64,000 nucleotides of DNA from positions 6,634,001 to 6,698,000 of the forward strand of contig CAVNZM010000011.1 of NCBI GenBank assembly GCA_963693365.1. The letters are read 5' to 3'. The translations under genes were made by a program, and so were the position numbers. Origin of the DNA: Amoebidium appalachense (Eukaryota > Ichthyosporea). Below the pieces are notes generated by a model that saw only the letters and a program-made list of their open reading frames with translations, did no database searches and was not told where the DNA came from. Numbering within the stretch: the stretch's first letter is position 1; every line of letters begins with the position of its first letter. This document shows positions 13,955 to 41,860 of the stretch, piece by piece.

Positions 13955-15719
13955 ATGGGCAACGCAGAATCCGCCATCGCCAAGGCACACGGCTTTGACA
14001 TTGACCAGCTCCAAAAGGATTCCCAATGTAAGCTCCTTGAACCTCGTTTAGTGGATGTTTGCTGTTACGAAATTGTCAGATTCTTTTGAACGCCTTCCTT
14101 TGTTTTTTTTGCTTTTCCTCGGTCAATCACTTCTTCACAACTCAGCTCACCAACAAAATAGCAGGGCAATTTGGCAAGGCTAGAAACCTACTCTTTTATC
14201 ATGTGCTTTCAAGGGCATTGGGTGGAATTGAACTTGCAGGTGCACACACGCTCACTCACACACAAACACAATCACGCACGCACGCACGGACGCACGCGCG
14301 CACGCACGGAAGCACGCGCGCACGCACGCACGCGCGCGCGCGCACATACAAACACATACACACACACACACACATACAGACACACTTAAACACACGTACA
14401 CTTAACACACATAGGCGCATACCGTGGCACACACTCCTGAGGGGAATTACACACGAACACAACCACACACTTCCACACTGTCAACTTGATATTGGGGCTC
14501 CGCATAATGCTTTACTGTGTGGTAAAAGTGGAAAAAAGGTTGGGGGGACAGGGGGAGGAGGGGGGGGGGGGGGGGGGGGGTGGTGACTGCGAAGTGAAGG
14601 GTACCTTTTCGAGGAAAGAAAAAGGAAGGGAGAGGGGAGTGGGCTGGGCGGGCACAACATGAGGAGCATACCCCAAGTATAAGACAACTCACCGCCGTAC
14701 ACATGCCTGTCTGGTGGCGCTTTTAAGTTTATCTGGCATCGCACAAAAGAGTGTAACACCAATGAAACTTTGCTGTAAACCCAGATACATTTTAGAGTGA
14801 GGCACTTGGCAGATGCTATTTGCAAGAAAAAGTGGTCTATGGTTCAAAAAGGGAGGTGTGGGCTGGGGACAAAGAGGGAGAAAGTGGGGTGGTGCTGCTG
14901 GTGTCACCGGAGGAAAGGAGGAGGTGGGGACGGGGGGGCGGCGAGTGGGGGAGGGGGGGAAGAGGGGGGGGGGGGGGGGGGGGGGGGGGCGGGGGATGGG
15001 GAGGGGTTTCCGGAATGAAGTAAGGGGAATACGGAAGGTTTGGCAGGCTGGAGCTTTGGGTGTTGGCCACCCCTTTTCTGCTTTTTGTCGTCTTTAGTTC
15101 CCCACTTTTTGATCTCCCTCTAAAATGGACCGTTCAACCTTGGACTAGTCACCATTCCAGAGCTTAGGAGGCTGAGGAAGAGATATGAAAAACTTGACGC
15201 GGACAAGAATGGTCGCATCTCAGCAGAGGAGTTTATGTAAGTAAGATATGTGCGTGTGTGGGGGGGGGGGGGGGGGGGAGAGGGGGGGGGGGATTGAATT
15301 AAGAGAGAGGGAGAGAAAGATAGTAAGGGAGGAGGGGGGGGGGGGGGGGGAAGGGGGGAGGAGGGGGGGAGGGAGGGAGGGGATGAGCGAGGGTGGGGTG
15401 AGAAAGAGAAGTAGGGAGGATGAGATGGAGCCTGCGTGCTCTCTTTCCCTGTCACAATAAATTACGCCGGCTTTTCCGTGTGTGTGTGCAGAATACATGT
15501 GAGGTGTGTGAGCTTGGTTTGGGGGGGGGTGGCGACGAGGAGGGAGGGGGAGCGTGGGGTGTGTTTGTGTGTGTGTTGGGGAGGGCGGGGCGGGGGGAGG
15601 GGAGGGGAGGCGGGTGGCAGGTATATGTTTACACGTAGGGGCGCTTGTGGGTGTGTGTGTGTGTGTGTCGGTGGGAAGTGGGGGGAAAAGAAAACGGGTA
15701 CGGTTTTTTTTGTTTTGTT

Positions 15720-15751
<32 letters not shown>

Positions 15752-16476
15752 TGGAAGGGGGAACGGGGGGAAGGGTGAAGGATGCATTCGTATGTTTTCC
15801 TGCCTACAACTGCACGTATTAAAATATGGAGGAGAGGACGAGGAGGAGGGGGAAGGGCAAGGGGTGGTGCTGGGAGGCATAGAGAATGGGAGGGCGCTGG
15901 GGGGGGGGGGGGGGGGGGGGGAGGTAGAGAGAGAGGTATCTTGATTTTTTTTTTTTGGTGGGGGGGGGGGGGGGGGGGGGGGGAGGGATATGGAAGGAGG
16001 AGACAGTCTGCTTCTGTTTACAGGTCACAGCCTGAGCTAGCCAACAACATGCTGGTGGAGAGGGGAGGAAGCGAGAGAGAGAGGAGGGGGGGATGGGGGG
16101 GGGGGGGGGGGGGGATAAAGAGATGGAGTGTGTCTGTGTGTGTGCCTGTGTATGTTTTTGTGTGTATCACAACATAATATATCGTTTAGAAAAACACTCT
16201 TTAGCATGTTCATTTTTCCCCCTTTTTTTGCATTTACAGGTCGCTTCCTGAGCTAGCAAACAACCCGCTTGTTGAGCGGATCATCGACACGATGGACCGG
16301 GACAAGAGCGGGGAGGTGGACTTCCAGGAGTTTATCATGGCACTGTCGGTGTTTGTGCGCGGCACAAAGGAGGACAAGCTCAAATGTGAGTGCTTTTTGT
16401 TGGTGGTTTTTTTTTTTGTGTGTGCTGCGTGCGTGCGCGCGTGCGCGCGTGCGTGCGTGCGTGTGTGTGTGTTGGG

Positions 16477-16511
<35 letters not shown>

Positions 16512-16602
16512 TCCAGGAGTTTCTAATGGCACTGTCGGTGTTTGTGCGTGGTACAAAGGAGGACAAGCTAAAATGTACGTGTTTTTTTTTTGTTTTTGTT
16601 TT

Positions 16603-16647
<45 letters not shown>

Positions 16648-16961
16648 GCGTGCTTGTGTGTGTTTGTGTGTGTATGTCTGTGGGTGGGTGGGTGTTTTTC
16701 TTTTTCTTTCTTCTTCTTCTTCTTTTTTTTTGGGGGGGGGGGGGGGGGGGGGGAGGGGGGGGGGGGGGAGGGGGAGGGGGGAGGGGAAGAGAGAGGGGGG
16801 GGGGGGGGGGGGGGAGGGGACTTCCAGGAGCTCATAATGGCTCTGCCTGTGTTTGTGCGTGGCACAAAGGAGGACAAGCTCAAATGTACGTGTTTGTTTT
16901 GTTGGGGGTTTTGTGTGTGTGTGTGTGTGTGTGTTTGTGTGTGTTGGGGGTGTGGGGAGGA

Positions 16962-17004
<43 letters not shown>

Positions 17005-17444
17005 ACTTCCAGGAGTTCGTCATGGCACTGTCTGTTTTTTTGAGTGGCACAAAGGAGGACGAGCTCAAATGTACGTCTCTTTTTTTTTTCCCCCCTGTTG
17101 TTGGGAGAGGGGGGGGGGGGGGGGGGGAGGAGACGGAAATTTGGACGAGGGCAGAGTGCCCCCCCCCCCCCCCCCCCCCCCTCCCCCCCTCCTAATCCCC
17201 CTGCCCCGTCCTCAGCTCCCGCCGCCCCCCCATGGTTCTTGGCCCTGAAAATGGGTTTTTGTCTCTGTTGTGTAATCTCTGGGGAGGTGTTTTGAATTTT
17301 TTTGAGGGGGGAGGGGTATATGCATCACACTGTCGGATGTGAGGTTATTGAACATGGTGAACGGGGCGCTTACCCCCCCCCCTCTCCCCTCCCCTCCCCC
17401 TGAACGGCACGCTTTCACAACCCTCCCCCTCCAAAACACACACA

Positions 17445-17506
<62 letters not shown>

Positions 17507-18571
17507 ACCATCACCACCCCCGCTATCCCCACCATCCCCACCTATATCCCCCCCCCCCCCCCCCCCCCCCCCCGCTTCCCCTCTCTGCCGCAGTTGCGTT
17601 CCGAATCTACGACATGGACCGGGATGGCTACATCTCAAACGGCGAGTTGTTCATGGTGGGTGTTCTCTCAAATCGCTCTTGCACACGCACACAGAAACAC
17701 ACATGCACACACACACACACACACAGACACACACAAACCCTCTCTGTCTTACCATCACAATGACTACCATCACCAAGAAAAAAGGTCACTTTCTTAACTG
17801 GGGCACATAAGGACACACGCACCCACATGCACACACTCACGTGCGTTCATGCACACTTCATTTTCACATGGGTCAAGACATGCACACTCGCATTCTGCAC
17901 CTATGCACACTGACATGTGCGCGCACGTACACACGTACAGATGCATGCAGACACACAAATGTGCGCATGAAATATGCACACACATGCACATGTATAGATA
18001 CACACACAAGCGAACATGCAAATGTCACACACACGTACAGATGCATGCAGACACACAAATGTGCACATGAAATATGCACACACATGCACATGTATAGATA
18101 CACACACAAGCGAACATGCAAATGTCACACACACGTACAGATGCATGCAGACACAAGTGCACATGAAATATGCACACACATGCGCTTCGTTTCTGCCAAC
18201 AGGGTAGAAACGCACACAGCCATTCACACTTGCATGGACGATTGTACATTAACACCAACACGACAGGGGACACAAGCACACATGCGCGTGCGGTTGTGTG
18301 CTGGCGTGCAGGTGCTTGCTGTGGAAAGTTGCACGTAACAAAGCAAACAACCAGGCGCACACATGCGCATACACAAATGCATGTGCCTTGCAAACTGCGC
18401 ACTCGCGCACGCGCGGGCACACGCACACATACACACACTCACCCGCAGACTTGGCACGTGCACAAGCACACACACACACACACCCTCTCTTCATGCTCGA
18501 CCTGGTGGCAAAAGGTTTTCCTTTATACAATAGTCTCTCCCTTGATGTTTCCGCTCTCTCCCTCCCCCCCT

Positions 18572-18602
<31 letters not shown>

Positions 18603-18905
18603 CTCCCTCCCTCCCTCCCTCCCTCCCTCCCGCCCTCCCTCCCTCTCTCTCTCTCCCCCTCTCTCTCGCATTCTGTTTTCTCTCTGGTTGCACTCCTCGT
18701 TTCTTGTGTGAGCTATTTTTTTTCTTTTTTTTCTTTTCTTTTGCAAACCCTGCTGTGTTAGATATATGTATAGTGAATGTGCATATGTGCTTCGTACGGT
18801 GTAACCTTTTTCTACCCCCCCCCCCCCCCCCCCCTCCCCTCTCTTCCCCTCCCCCTCCCTGTTGGTCTGTCATGTATTTTACCCCCGGCCCCCCCCCCCC
18901 TCCCC

Positions 18906-18936
<31 letters not shown>

Positions 18937-19335
18937 ACACACAGACACACACACTTTAGTACTGTGTAATGTGCGCTACCGCGAGGCATAGGAAGCCCCG
19001 TGATGATGGGCATTGCTGAAGTGTCTTCTCCCTGCACTTTTTTAACTTGCTTCGTTTTATAGTTCGATTTCGGGTTTTTTATGTTTGTGGTGTTTTTTTG
19101 GGTTGTGTCCTTTGGTGTTTTCTGGATATTTCCAAAACACTACTCCATACATCACCACCTCCCCCTCTCCCCTAGTGCTTTGTAACGAACCGCCCCTCCC
19201 ACCCACCCATCCCCCCCCCATCGAGAATGCACATGCTCTTTCTGTGATTTGCACTCTGCATTATGTTGCTCGCTGTGAATGTGTACATCGTAGTCTATGG
19301 CTCATTCTTATGTCCCCATCACTCGCATCCCCCCC

Positions 19336-19368
<33 letters not shown>

Positions 19369-19385
19369 AAAAAAAAAGAAAAGAA

Positions 19386-19424
<39 letters not shown>

Positions 19425-19475
19425 CACTTCTTACTCTGTAACCGTTCCAAACCCACGCAAATTCACTCCAAACCC

Positions 19476-19506
<31 letters not shown>

Positions 19507-19893
19507 AGGCACACACACACGCACACACACACACACACACTCGGTTCTTTGTAGTTGTAACACACTCTACCCCCCCCCCCCCCCCCCAGGTGCTTAAGAT
19601 GATGGTGGGGTCCAACCTCAAGGAGACACAGCTGCAGCAGATTGTGGACAAGACCATCATGTATGCGGACCAGGACGCAGACGGCAAGATATCCTTCGAG
19701 GAGTTCTGCCAGGTGCGTGTGTGGGTGTGTGGTGTTGGAGGGGGGGGGGGGGGGTCTTTTCTTTTTTTTTGGGGGGGGGGGGGGGGGAGTCGGTGAGTGG
19801 GTGTATGCAGACCAGGACGCAAACGGCAAGATATCCTTTCGAGGAGTTCTGCCAGGTGCATGTGTGGGTGGGTGTGTGTGTGTTGGTTGGGTT

Positions 19894-19947
<54 letters not shown>

Positions 19948-20246
19948 ATTGGGATGCAGACGGAAACATTTCTTGTGGAGGAGTTCTTTTTGGAGGCGTG
20001 TGCGTGGGTGGGTGGAAAGGGGGGGAAGGGGGAGGCGGGAGAGGGGGGGGTGCTTGTGTGTGTGTGTGGGGGGGGGGGGGGGGGGGGGGGAGGGGGGGGG
20101 AAGGAGGAGTAGGGAGGGGAGGACGGGGGCTGAATTTGGGGGGTGCTGGTAAGATGCAACATCTTTTAGTATGGGTGTGAGTGTCACGGTGATGGTGTGT
20201 GAGCGTGCGTAGGTGGGGGTGGGTGGGTGTGTGTTTTGGGGGGGAT

Positions 20247-20292
<46 letters not shown>

Positions 20293-20435
20293 TGGATGGA
20301 TGTGGGTGTGGCTGGCATGCTAGCATGACCTCCACAACATAGGGTACGTGTAGGTGGGAAACAAGGAGAGGATTGTCTGTTTCTTTTCATTTCTCTGCCC
20401 GTCTGTGAACGTAGTGTAAGGGGAAATTCGCTCAG

Positions 20436-20466
<31 letters not shown>

Positions 20467-20712
20467 GGAGGGGGGGGGGGGGGGGGGATGAGGGAGGGAG
20501 GGGAGGGGGATTTGTGGATGGGGTTGAGGGGGCAGGGGGGGGGAGGACAGGGGGGGGGGGGGGGGCTGTGAAGATGACATGCAGGGAGTCTGGCTGCCAG
20601 GAGAATGTGTTGGTGTGTGTGTGCGCGCCCTGTGTGTGTGTGTGTGTGTGTGTGTACGACGCGTAGGTGTGCTTACGGGTGTGTTGTGTGTTTTTGTTTT
20701 TCTTTTCTTTTC

Positions 20713-20773
<61 letters not shown>

Positions 20774-20941
20774 GTGTATTTGTGGTGTATGTGTGTGGGT
20801 TGCGATTGGGGTTGGGGTTTTTGGGGGGGGGGGGGGGGGGAGGGGGGGGGAGGGGGGGGGGGGGGGAGACTTACACGATGTCCTGTTATGCAGGTAATTG
20901 CGACGCAAGAAGTGGAGCAGAAGATGACGGTGGAAATGTAA
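13955..20941 (+). CDS. calcineurin regulatory subunit B (EF-hand)
   Basis: Calcium-binding regulatory subunit of the Ser/Thr phosphatase calcineurin. Six exons join in phase: 13955-14027, 15149-15236, 16240-16385, 17594-17655, 19590-19712, 20894-20941 (540 nt, 179 residues, about the usual family length). Four canonical EF loops are visible: [12 protein letters not shown] (41-52), [12 protein letters not shown] (73-84), [12 protein letters not shown] (109-120) and [12 protein letters not shown] (150-161). The N-terminus MGNAES has the Gly2 expected for myristoylation. Family signatures [18 protein letters not shown] and [20 protein letters not shown] are present. No frameshift is seen. Introns are full of G-runs, GT and CA tracts, and carry partial copies of exons 3 and 5. 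The start follows a clean spacer, and the MGN context supports it. Confidence 0.93.
16024..16062 (+). repeat. partial copy of the 5' edge of calcineurin B exon 3
   Basis: After a ttacag acceptor lies a diverged copy of the start of exon 3 ([13 protein letters not shown] against [13 protein letters not shown] in the true exon at 16240). It stops after about 40 bp in G-rich sequence. It has no donor and is probably a decoy or remnant. Confidence 0.8.
16509..17070 (+). repeat. three tandem copies of the 3' edge of calcineurin B exon 3
   Basis: The true exon end (coding [20 protein letters not shown], donor GTGAGT at 16386) is followed by copies ending at 16574, 16885 and 17070. Each has about 66 coding bases, starts immediately after a long G-run, and ends in AAAT plus GTACGT. 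Encoded changes are few ([60 protein letters not shown]). None has an acceptor of its own. Spacing between copy ends is 189, 311 and 185 bp. Confidence 0.9.
17434..17505. repeat. (CA)n near the 3' end of calcineurin B intron 3
   Basis: A (CA)n tract about 90 bp upstream of the exon 4 acceptor. It is complementary to the (GT)n stretches near the start of the same intron (about 16420-16470 and 16606-16640). Confidence 0.95.
17928..18190. repeat. 100-bp minisatellite, about 2.6 copies
   Basis: The unit starting near ATGCATGCAGACACACAAAT recurs at 17941, 18041 and 18141 with near identity, all within calcineurin B intron 4. The third copy is slightly shortened. Confidence 0.9.
19803..20000 (+). 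repeat. two partial copies of the 3' edge of calcineurin B exon 5
   Basis: The true exon end ([17 protein letters not shown], donor at 19713) is followed by a near-identical copy at 19803-19855. That copy has one inserted T that breaks its frame, and a GTGCAT donor. A more diverged copy lies at about 19945-20000. Both sit after G-runs. Confidence 0.85.
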
Positions 20942-21509
20942 ACTGCCTTATATGGAAACATAAATGGTTGTCATACCATATATGGTCGTGTATTCCGGCA
21001 ACGTATTGGTGGATGTTTGTAGATGGGTTCCTCAAGCTAGCCGGGCCCTATCTGAGTAGCGTTGTTTGATTGGATGGAAGCTATGTGGCTGGTGGGATAT
21101 ATTTAGCGGGTTGCGTGCAAAAGCTTGTACATACACTGAAAATGCGGAGCAAGGATTTAGTGTTTTTGTCTTTTCTCTTTTCTACTTTCCTTTACTTTAC
21201 TACCCATGATTTGAATCTTTTGATCTCGGGGACTTTGGTTCACTCGTGCTGCAGAGTGCTGTGTGTGTATTCGATCTCTGTGTACTTATTTCTTTTTTTT
21301 CTTTTTTTTCTTTTTTTTTTTTCTATTAGCGGGTTTGTTATTTTCTACCTAATTTGTTTTGTTTTTTAGTGATATAGATTGAGTCGATGGGGTGACGTTC
21401 CTTGCACGTAGTTGCTAATGGCTGTGTTGATTCGTGATTATTGACTTGCTACAAACACAAATAAGAAATGAAGAAAGCTAGCCACTGGTAACCTTGATCT
21501 TGCCTGCCT

Positions 21510-21552
<43 letters not shown>

Positions 21553-21719
21553 CCACCACCACCACCACCGAATCACCACCATCACCACCCACCACCACAC
21601 ACACACACACGCAAACACACACACACACCACACGCACACCCACCCACCCAGGAAGGAAACAGGGGGGGGGGGGGGGGGGGGGGGGGAGGACTCGAGCTCT
21701 TAAAGTTTCTGTGTGTGTT

Positions 21720-21758
<39 letters not shown>

Positions 21759-21819
21759 TTGTGTGCTGGGGCAAGAGCTCGAAGAAAATAAGAAGCCTGC
21801 GCGCCGGGGGGAGGGGGGG

Positions 21820-21880
<61 letters not shown>

Positions 21881-22760
21881 TTCAGAGTTGTCTTGAAACA
21901 GTCACAGTATTCGTACTGCAAGCGCTCAGCATCACCAGATATATGAATCCGAACACCCGAGGTTCTTGCCTATTACATGGTATTTCGTATGTACATATAC
22001 TGCACGCAATTGCATGCCAACGTACTACAGATTGTCTTTTCGTGATACTTCCAGTACAAATCTAATAAACAGCACATTCCCCTTCCAAATTTACTAGATT
22101 ACGAATGTGATGACACCTAGCAATATATACAAGTATACACCATCACATATTTTTACAACATTTTGGGTCCGCAATTACGACTTTGAAGCATGTTCCGTAC
22201 AAACCACAGCGAATGTTGACATTGCTAAGAATTTCCCGTCATAAATGCATCGGAAAAATTGAAGCTCGTTACATGCAGCAGGCCACATATAAACAAGAAA
22301 CTACACCTTTATTTTGTATTTTCAAAAGTCTCTAGCCGATGTGTGTAAAATGTTTATGACGGTTGCTACTATAGATTTTATGAGAATGGTAGCAACGGCC
22401 CAAACAATTCAATGATAATGTACGGCCCATATTTACAGGCTGAAGGTGAGCTGTGATTACTGAATATGTTTTCGAGAATTATTCAAGTTAATTCACGGTT
22501 ACTGTCTATGTACAACAAAATCGACCTATTTACAATCCTATATACAAAGTACAAACGTTCCAAATCGTGAAATCTGCCGAACACAACTTCGTACACTAGA
22601 TTCGAAAGCCCCCACCGGGGCTTTACTGGTTTTGAGAGTCCAAACACCAAAATTCCAAAAGTGAAGTCCGGTCAGTAGCGGTGTTTGTGTGCTTGTGTGC
22701 TTGGTTTTTTTGTGTGTATGTGTCTGTGTACAAGTGTTGTGTGTGTGTGTGTGTGTTTGT

Positions 22761-22801
<41 letters not shown>

Positions 22802-22807
22802 ACGGCA

Positions 22808-22887
<80 letters not shown>

Positions 22888-23012
22888 ATGCAAGTGCATT
22901 TGTGTCCGCGCGCGTCCGAATGCATGTCCCATTTTCCCCAGCTGAATGTTTATCTGTGCTCGTGCATGGGGTGTGTCCACGCGCATTCAAAGCACATTCC
23001 CCCGATCGGATC
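20942..23012. other. convergent intergenic region between calcineurin B and the GH114 gene
   Basis: No gene recognised. The two flanking genes converge here. The first 450 bp are T-rich and probably calcineurin B 3' UTR and flank. Then come C-, CA-, G- and GT-tracts (21510-21880), a repeat-poor stretch (21900-22650), and GT tracts up to the stop codon of the next gene. Confidence 0.6.
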
Positions 23013-37948
<14,936 letters not shown>

Positions 37949-39236
37949 GTTAACAGACAGCCGTTCCCGGGTGTATTTGTTTTTTAAGGAGCAACACCGT
38001 ACTTGTTATTATGATTTTGTGTTTCTTGAGTTCGATTGTCACGAAATATTCACAGGCATGTGTGTGGTACGCCGTCGGTGAGAGGTGTAGAGCTTGGGGC
38101 CCCGGCCATGGGTTTTTTTTTAACTAGGGCTTGGGCTATAGTACGCTCGTATTTGTTCAGAGAGCAATGCACTGACCAAACATACGTCGTGGTTGCATCC
38201 ACCCACCCTTGTATATCTATTTGCAAGGTGGTGCAAACGAGGTACGGCTTAGCTATAGTGTGTGCTCGCGCAGCTAGTAATCAAGGATACAACGACGGTC
38301 ACCATAAACTACCTTGAAAAGTCTTCTCTCGAGAATCTAAAATTGAAGTTATGGGATGTGGGTTTTCATGACCCTCGCTGTGTATGTGTGTGTCACCTTT
38401 TTGCATGAACCTGCAGTAATTGAAGGAGTCGAGGTCTTTGTGATTGAAGACTTCTCTTTGCAAATAACTTTGCTGTGGTTCAGTTGTTTGAGCGAGATCG
38501 GTATCACCTTTCCCTTCTCTTCTATTTGCGTAAATGATGGTCCTTGGGTGTAGCAGTCTTGTTACTCATTGTTGTTGTTCACAGCCAAAACCACAGCTTT
38601 ACTTAGGGTGATCTGTATGTGATTCAGTGGTCCATTATTAAGATCATCATGGAGGGGGACTACAGTACATACGTGTGAAAAGCAGTACTGGCATATATAG
38701 GTTTGAAACCCTGAGAAACCAGGTACTAGAGAGTGAAAAAAAGTAGATAACGGACTGACCAGTACATATCCGCTAGAACTGATGATTATAGGGAATTATT
38801 TATGCAATACTAGAAATATAATTGGAGTACAGCACTCATCTACTATTAGTTGTGCGGCCACAGATTCCGGTGGATCACGAAATCCGCGTACAAGATACCC
38901 TTCGTGTTCCAAAGATACCAGCATCATAGCTGGCCAATCACAATCGGCTGCTGTCAAAATACACATCCAATCAAACGGTACAAGTTTCCCGCCAAAACTG
39001 ATATGGTGCGAGATTGCGTATTTTGGTTGGTCAAACTAAATCTGAGTAACATCTGATTCGCTCCCTGGAGATCGCTACACGCTGTTGGAATGCCACTTGC
39101 GGGATTGGGAGACCACCGACTCACCGATCGCGAGCAAGGTGTCAATACATATGACTGCTACGTCTAGAACTTCTCTCTGTTTTTAAGCCTTATATTAGAA
39201 TACGGCTCCCTCAAACATTTTTTTCTTTACTTTACT

Positions 39237-39269
<33 letters not shown>

Positions 39270-40639
39270 TTTTTTTTCTTTTTACAGTAGCACCGCCCCG
39301 AGGCTCCCCACAGCAACGTGCACGTGCACAGTCTTCATTAAAATCCTATATTTAGGTATTCAAGACCGCCAGCCCAAAACAAAAAACAACGTAACCTGCA
39401 AAATGATAAAGTCAACCAGCCTCTGGCCATGGGGACAGCGTACACACCATGTATGGGCAGTTATTGCAAATGATTCATCTCTTATAATAATATTATGTAC
39501 ATGTAAACGGCACAGGTACCGTGTCACCCGTGACTAATCTTAGGGTGTCGTGGGATGTGTGCGTGTGTGTTTGTGTGTATGTGTGTTGGGGGAGGGCGGG
39601 GGAGGGGGGGGGGGGGGGCAATAGCGTTTAACCCCTCCCCCCACCCCCCTCCCCCTCTCCCGGCCAAATTTCCGGAGCTGCAGCTGTCTCCCGGAGTCCC
39701 CCTCTCCTCCCGGGCCCCGTCCCTCCTCCCTATTGTGGGTCGATTTGTCACCTAATGTTAGCTAGGCCTGCAGCTGGGGGTAGCTAGCTAAGTGTACGCT
39801 AAGACCTCGTTATCTTTATCTAATCAATTCCTATTATTATGTGTATTTTGAAACCTCCCCTTTCCCCCCTCCCTCCTCCCCCTCGCCCCCCGCCTCCCCC
39901 CTCCCATAATCCTAGTGTCCTTCCCCCCCTCCCCCCCCCCCCCCCCCCCCCCCCCCCCCACGCCCTCCTCCCCCCCCCCCCCCCCTCCCCCCACCTACCC
40001 CGGTGCCTCTCCCTCTCTCTCCCTCCCCACTCCTCCCCTCCCCCTGCCCCACTCCCCCCCTCCCCCCTATCCCACCCCACCCCAAATATCCACTCCTCCC
40101 ATGCTATGGTTTTGGCGAATGAAGCATGCACGTGCAGTACATGTAGCAGTCTAATTTCCGGTGCACGTGGTATGGGAAGATTGCCACGTCTTTCTGTGGC
40201 TGTTTTTTTTTATCCCGTTTTGCTCCCCCCTAGGCGGCCTCATGCATACGAACTACCGTCTTCCGTACAGCACCGACTGTACCCTAGTTCGATAGGGTGC
40301 AAACACTAAAGGTGCCATCAGCTAAGCTAACACACTGTTACCAAACCTAACTACTAGTACACACTGTGCACAGGGCTTACTACACCCCAGCCGCGTCACC
40401 GGTGAAAGGTGCAGATGCCTAATCTTCATGCAGCAAATTAATGACTAATATTAACATGAAGTGTTACACGTATGAAAAAGCTGGTAGTTATTTGTCACGT
40501 TGTCACATGTACACAGTCGTCCTGCTACTGGCCTTGCCCCCCCCCCCCCCCCCCCCCCCTCCCCCGGGCACCCCACCAATACCCCCCCCCCCCCCCCCCC
40601 CCAAAGTTTGTGTGGCTGTGTGCAACACCGTGTGTGTGC

Positions 40640-40703
<64 letters not shown>

Positions 40704-40984
40704 GCGAGTGCGTGTGCGTGACACTGTGTGTGTACGTGTGTGTGTGTGCATGTGTGTTTGTGCATGTGTGCGTGTGTGTACACGTGTGCATGTGTGTGGT
40801 TGGGTGTATCTGGGTGTGAGTGTGCGCGGACAAAGAAGGATATTATTCACGCACATGCATGTGTATGCGCATTCGTGTGCGTCACGGTGGTTGTGGGGTG
40901 GGGTGGGGTGGGGGCGCAACGGGGGGAAAAAGGCGGGGGGGGGGGGGGGGGGGGGATGGCTTGCTAGTTTTCTTCTCCGTCTAA
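37949..40984. other. intergenic region upstream of the GH114 gene
   Basis: No gene recognised. 37949-39200 is repeat-poor and should contain the promoter of the minus-strand GH114 gene; no core element can be named. C- and T-runs at 39240-39280, GT/G-rich sequence near 39560-39620, C-rich sequence 39860-40080, and (GT)n at 40640-40700 follow. Confidence 0.55.
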
Positions 40985-41136
40985 AAGAGATTTTACATTC
41001 TACGATGATCATCCAAGTTATTGACACGGGGACAGGTTCGCTAACATCTTCGGTGCATAAAATGCAGCCAGGCGTATACGGGTTTAACTTTTCGTTCGAG
41101 GGCTCCCCCCTGCCTGCCAGTGGGGAGGGGCCCCGG
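40985..41136 (+). CDS. candidate isolated exon, arrestin-like at best
   Basis: A plus-strand frame encodes MIIQVIDTGTGSLTSSVH, then KMQPGVYGFNFSFEGSPLPA and SGEGPR before a possible GTGGGT donor at the edge of a G-run. The G-x-Y-x-F-x-F-S-F...LP pattern resembles the N-terminal fold of arrestin-like proteins. The fragment is too short to be sure, and no partner exon is identified. It could belong to the 5' part of the RBR gene downstream or be chance. Confidence 0.3.
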
Positions 41137-41154
41137 GTGGGTGGGTGGGGGGAT

Positions 41155-41189
<35 letters not shown>

Positions 41190-41468
41190 TGGGCACGGAG
41201 AGGGATTTCAATTTGCACGGATTAGTATTGGCCGTGACGTTTTTGTGGATTTTCTGTGGGGCTGTAAGGGGTAGTGGGCAGGAGAAGGGGGTGGAAACTG
41301 GATGGGTATTGCTATCCATGTACTGCTGGTATGCAGAAAAAACAAGACCACGAGATCTCATTTTTCTCGATGGATGTGTCTTGATGCATATGCATGTCAC
41401 CACGTGTGTGTACACATGCATGCAATTAGGCCCGTGTAGGATGTAAGGAAATGACTCGTACGTAAGGC

Positions 41469-41471
41469 TTT

Positions 41472-41510
<39 letters not shown>

Positions 41511-41623
41511 TCCGAAAAAAAAAAAAAAAAAAAAAAAAAAAAGACGTTGGCATTGAGCTCATTTTGACACGATCGGTGATTGTAGAACCGAGTCTTGACT
41601 GACAGCTTTTTTTTTTTTTTTTT

Positions 41624-41673
<50 letters not shown>

Positions 41674-41676
41674 CCG

Positions 41677-41709
<33 letters not shown>

Positions 41710-41796
41710 CGTTGGCATTGAGCTCATTTTGACACGATCGGTGATTGTAGAACCGAGTCTTGACTGACAGCTTTTTTTTTTTTTTTTTTTTGGGTT

Positions 41797-41841
<45 letters not shown>

Positions 41842-41860
41842 AGAGGGGGATGACAGGTGG
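41469..41860. repeat. tandem duplication of a T-run/G-run/A-run composite, period 162 bp
   Basis: The unit is T-run, G-run, TCCG, A-run, then a 70-bp unique core (AGACGTTGGCATTGAGCTCA to GAGTCTTGACTGACAGC). Cores at about 41541-41611 and 41706-41772 are identical; a third T-run/G-run follows without a core. Confidence 0.92.

Noticed and set aside
17928-18190. CRISPR-like array
   Set aside because: Units are head-to-tail copies of a whole 100-bp sequence without unique spacers, inside a eukaryotic intron.
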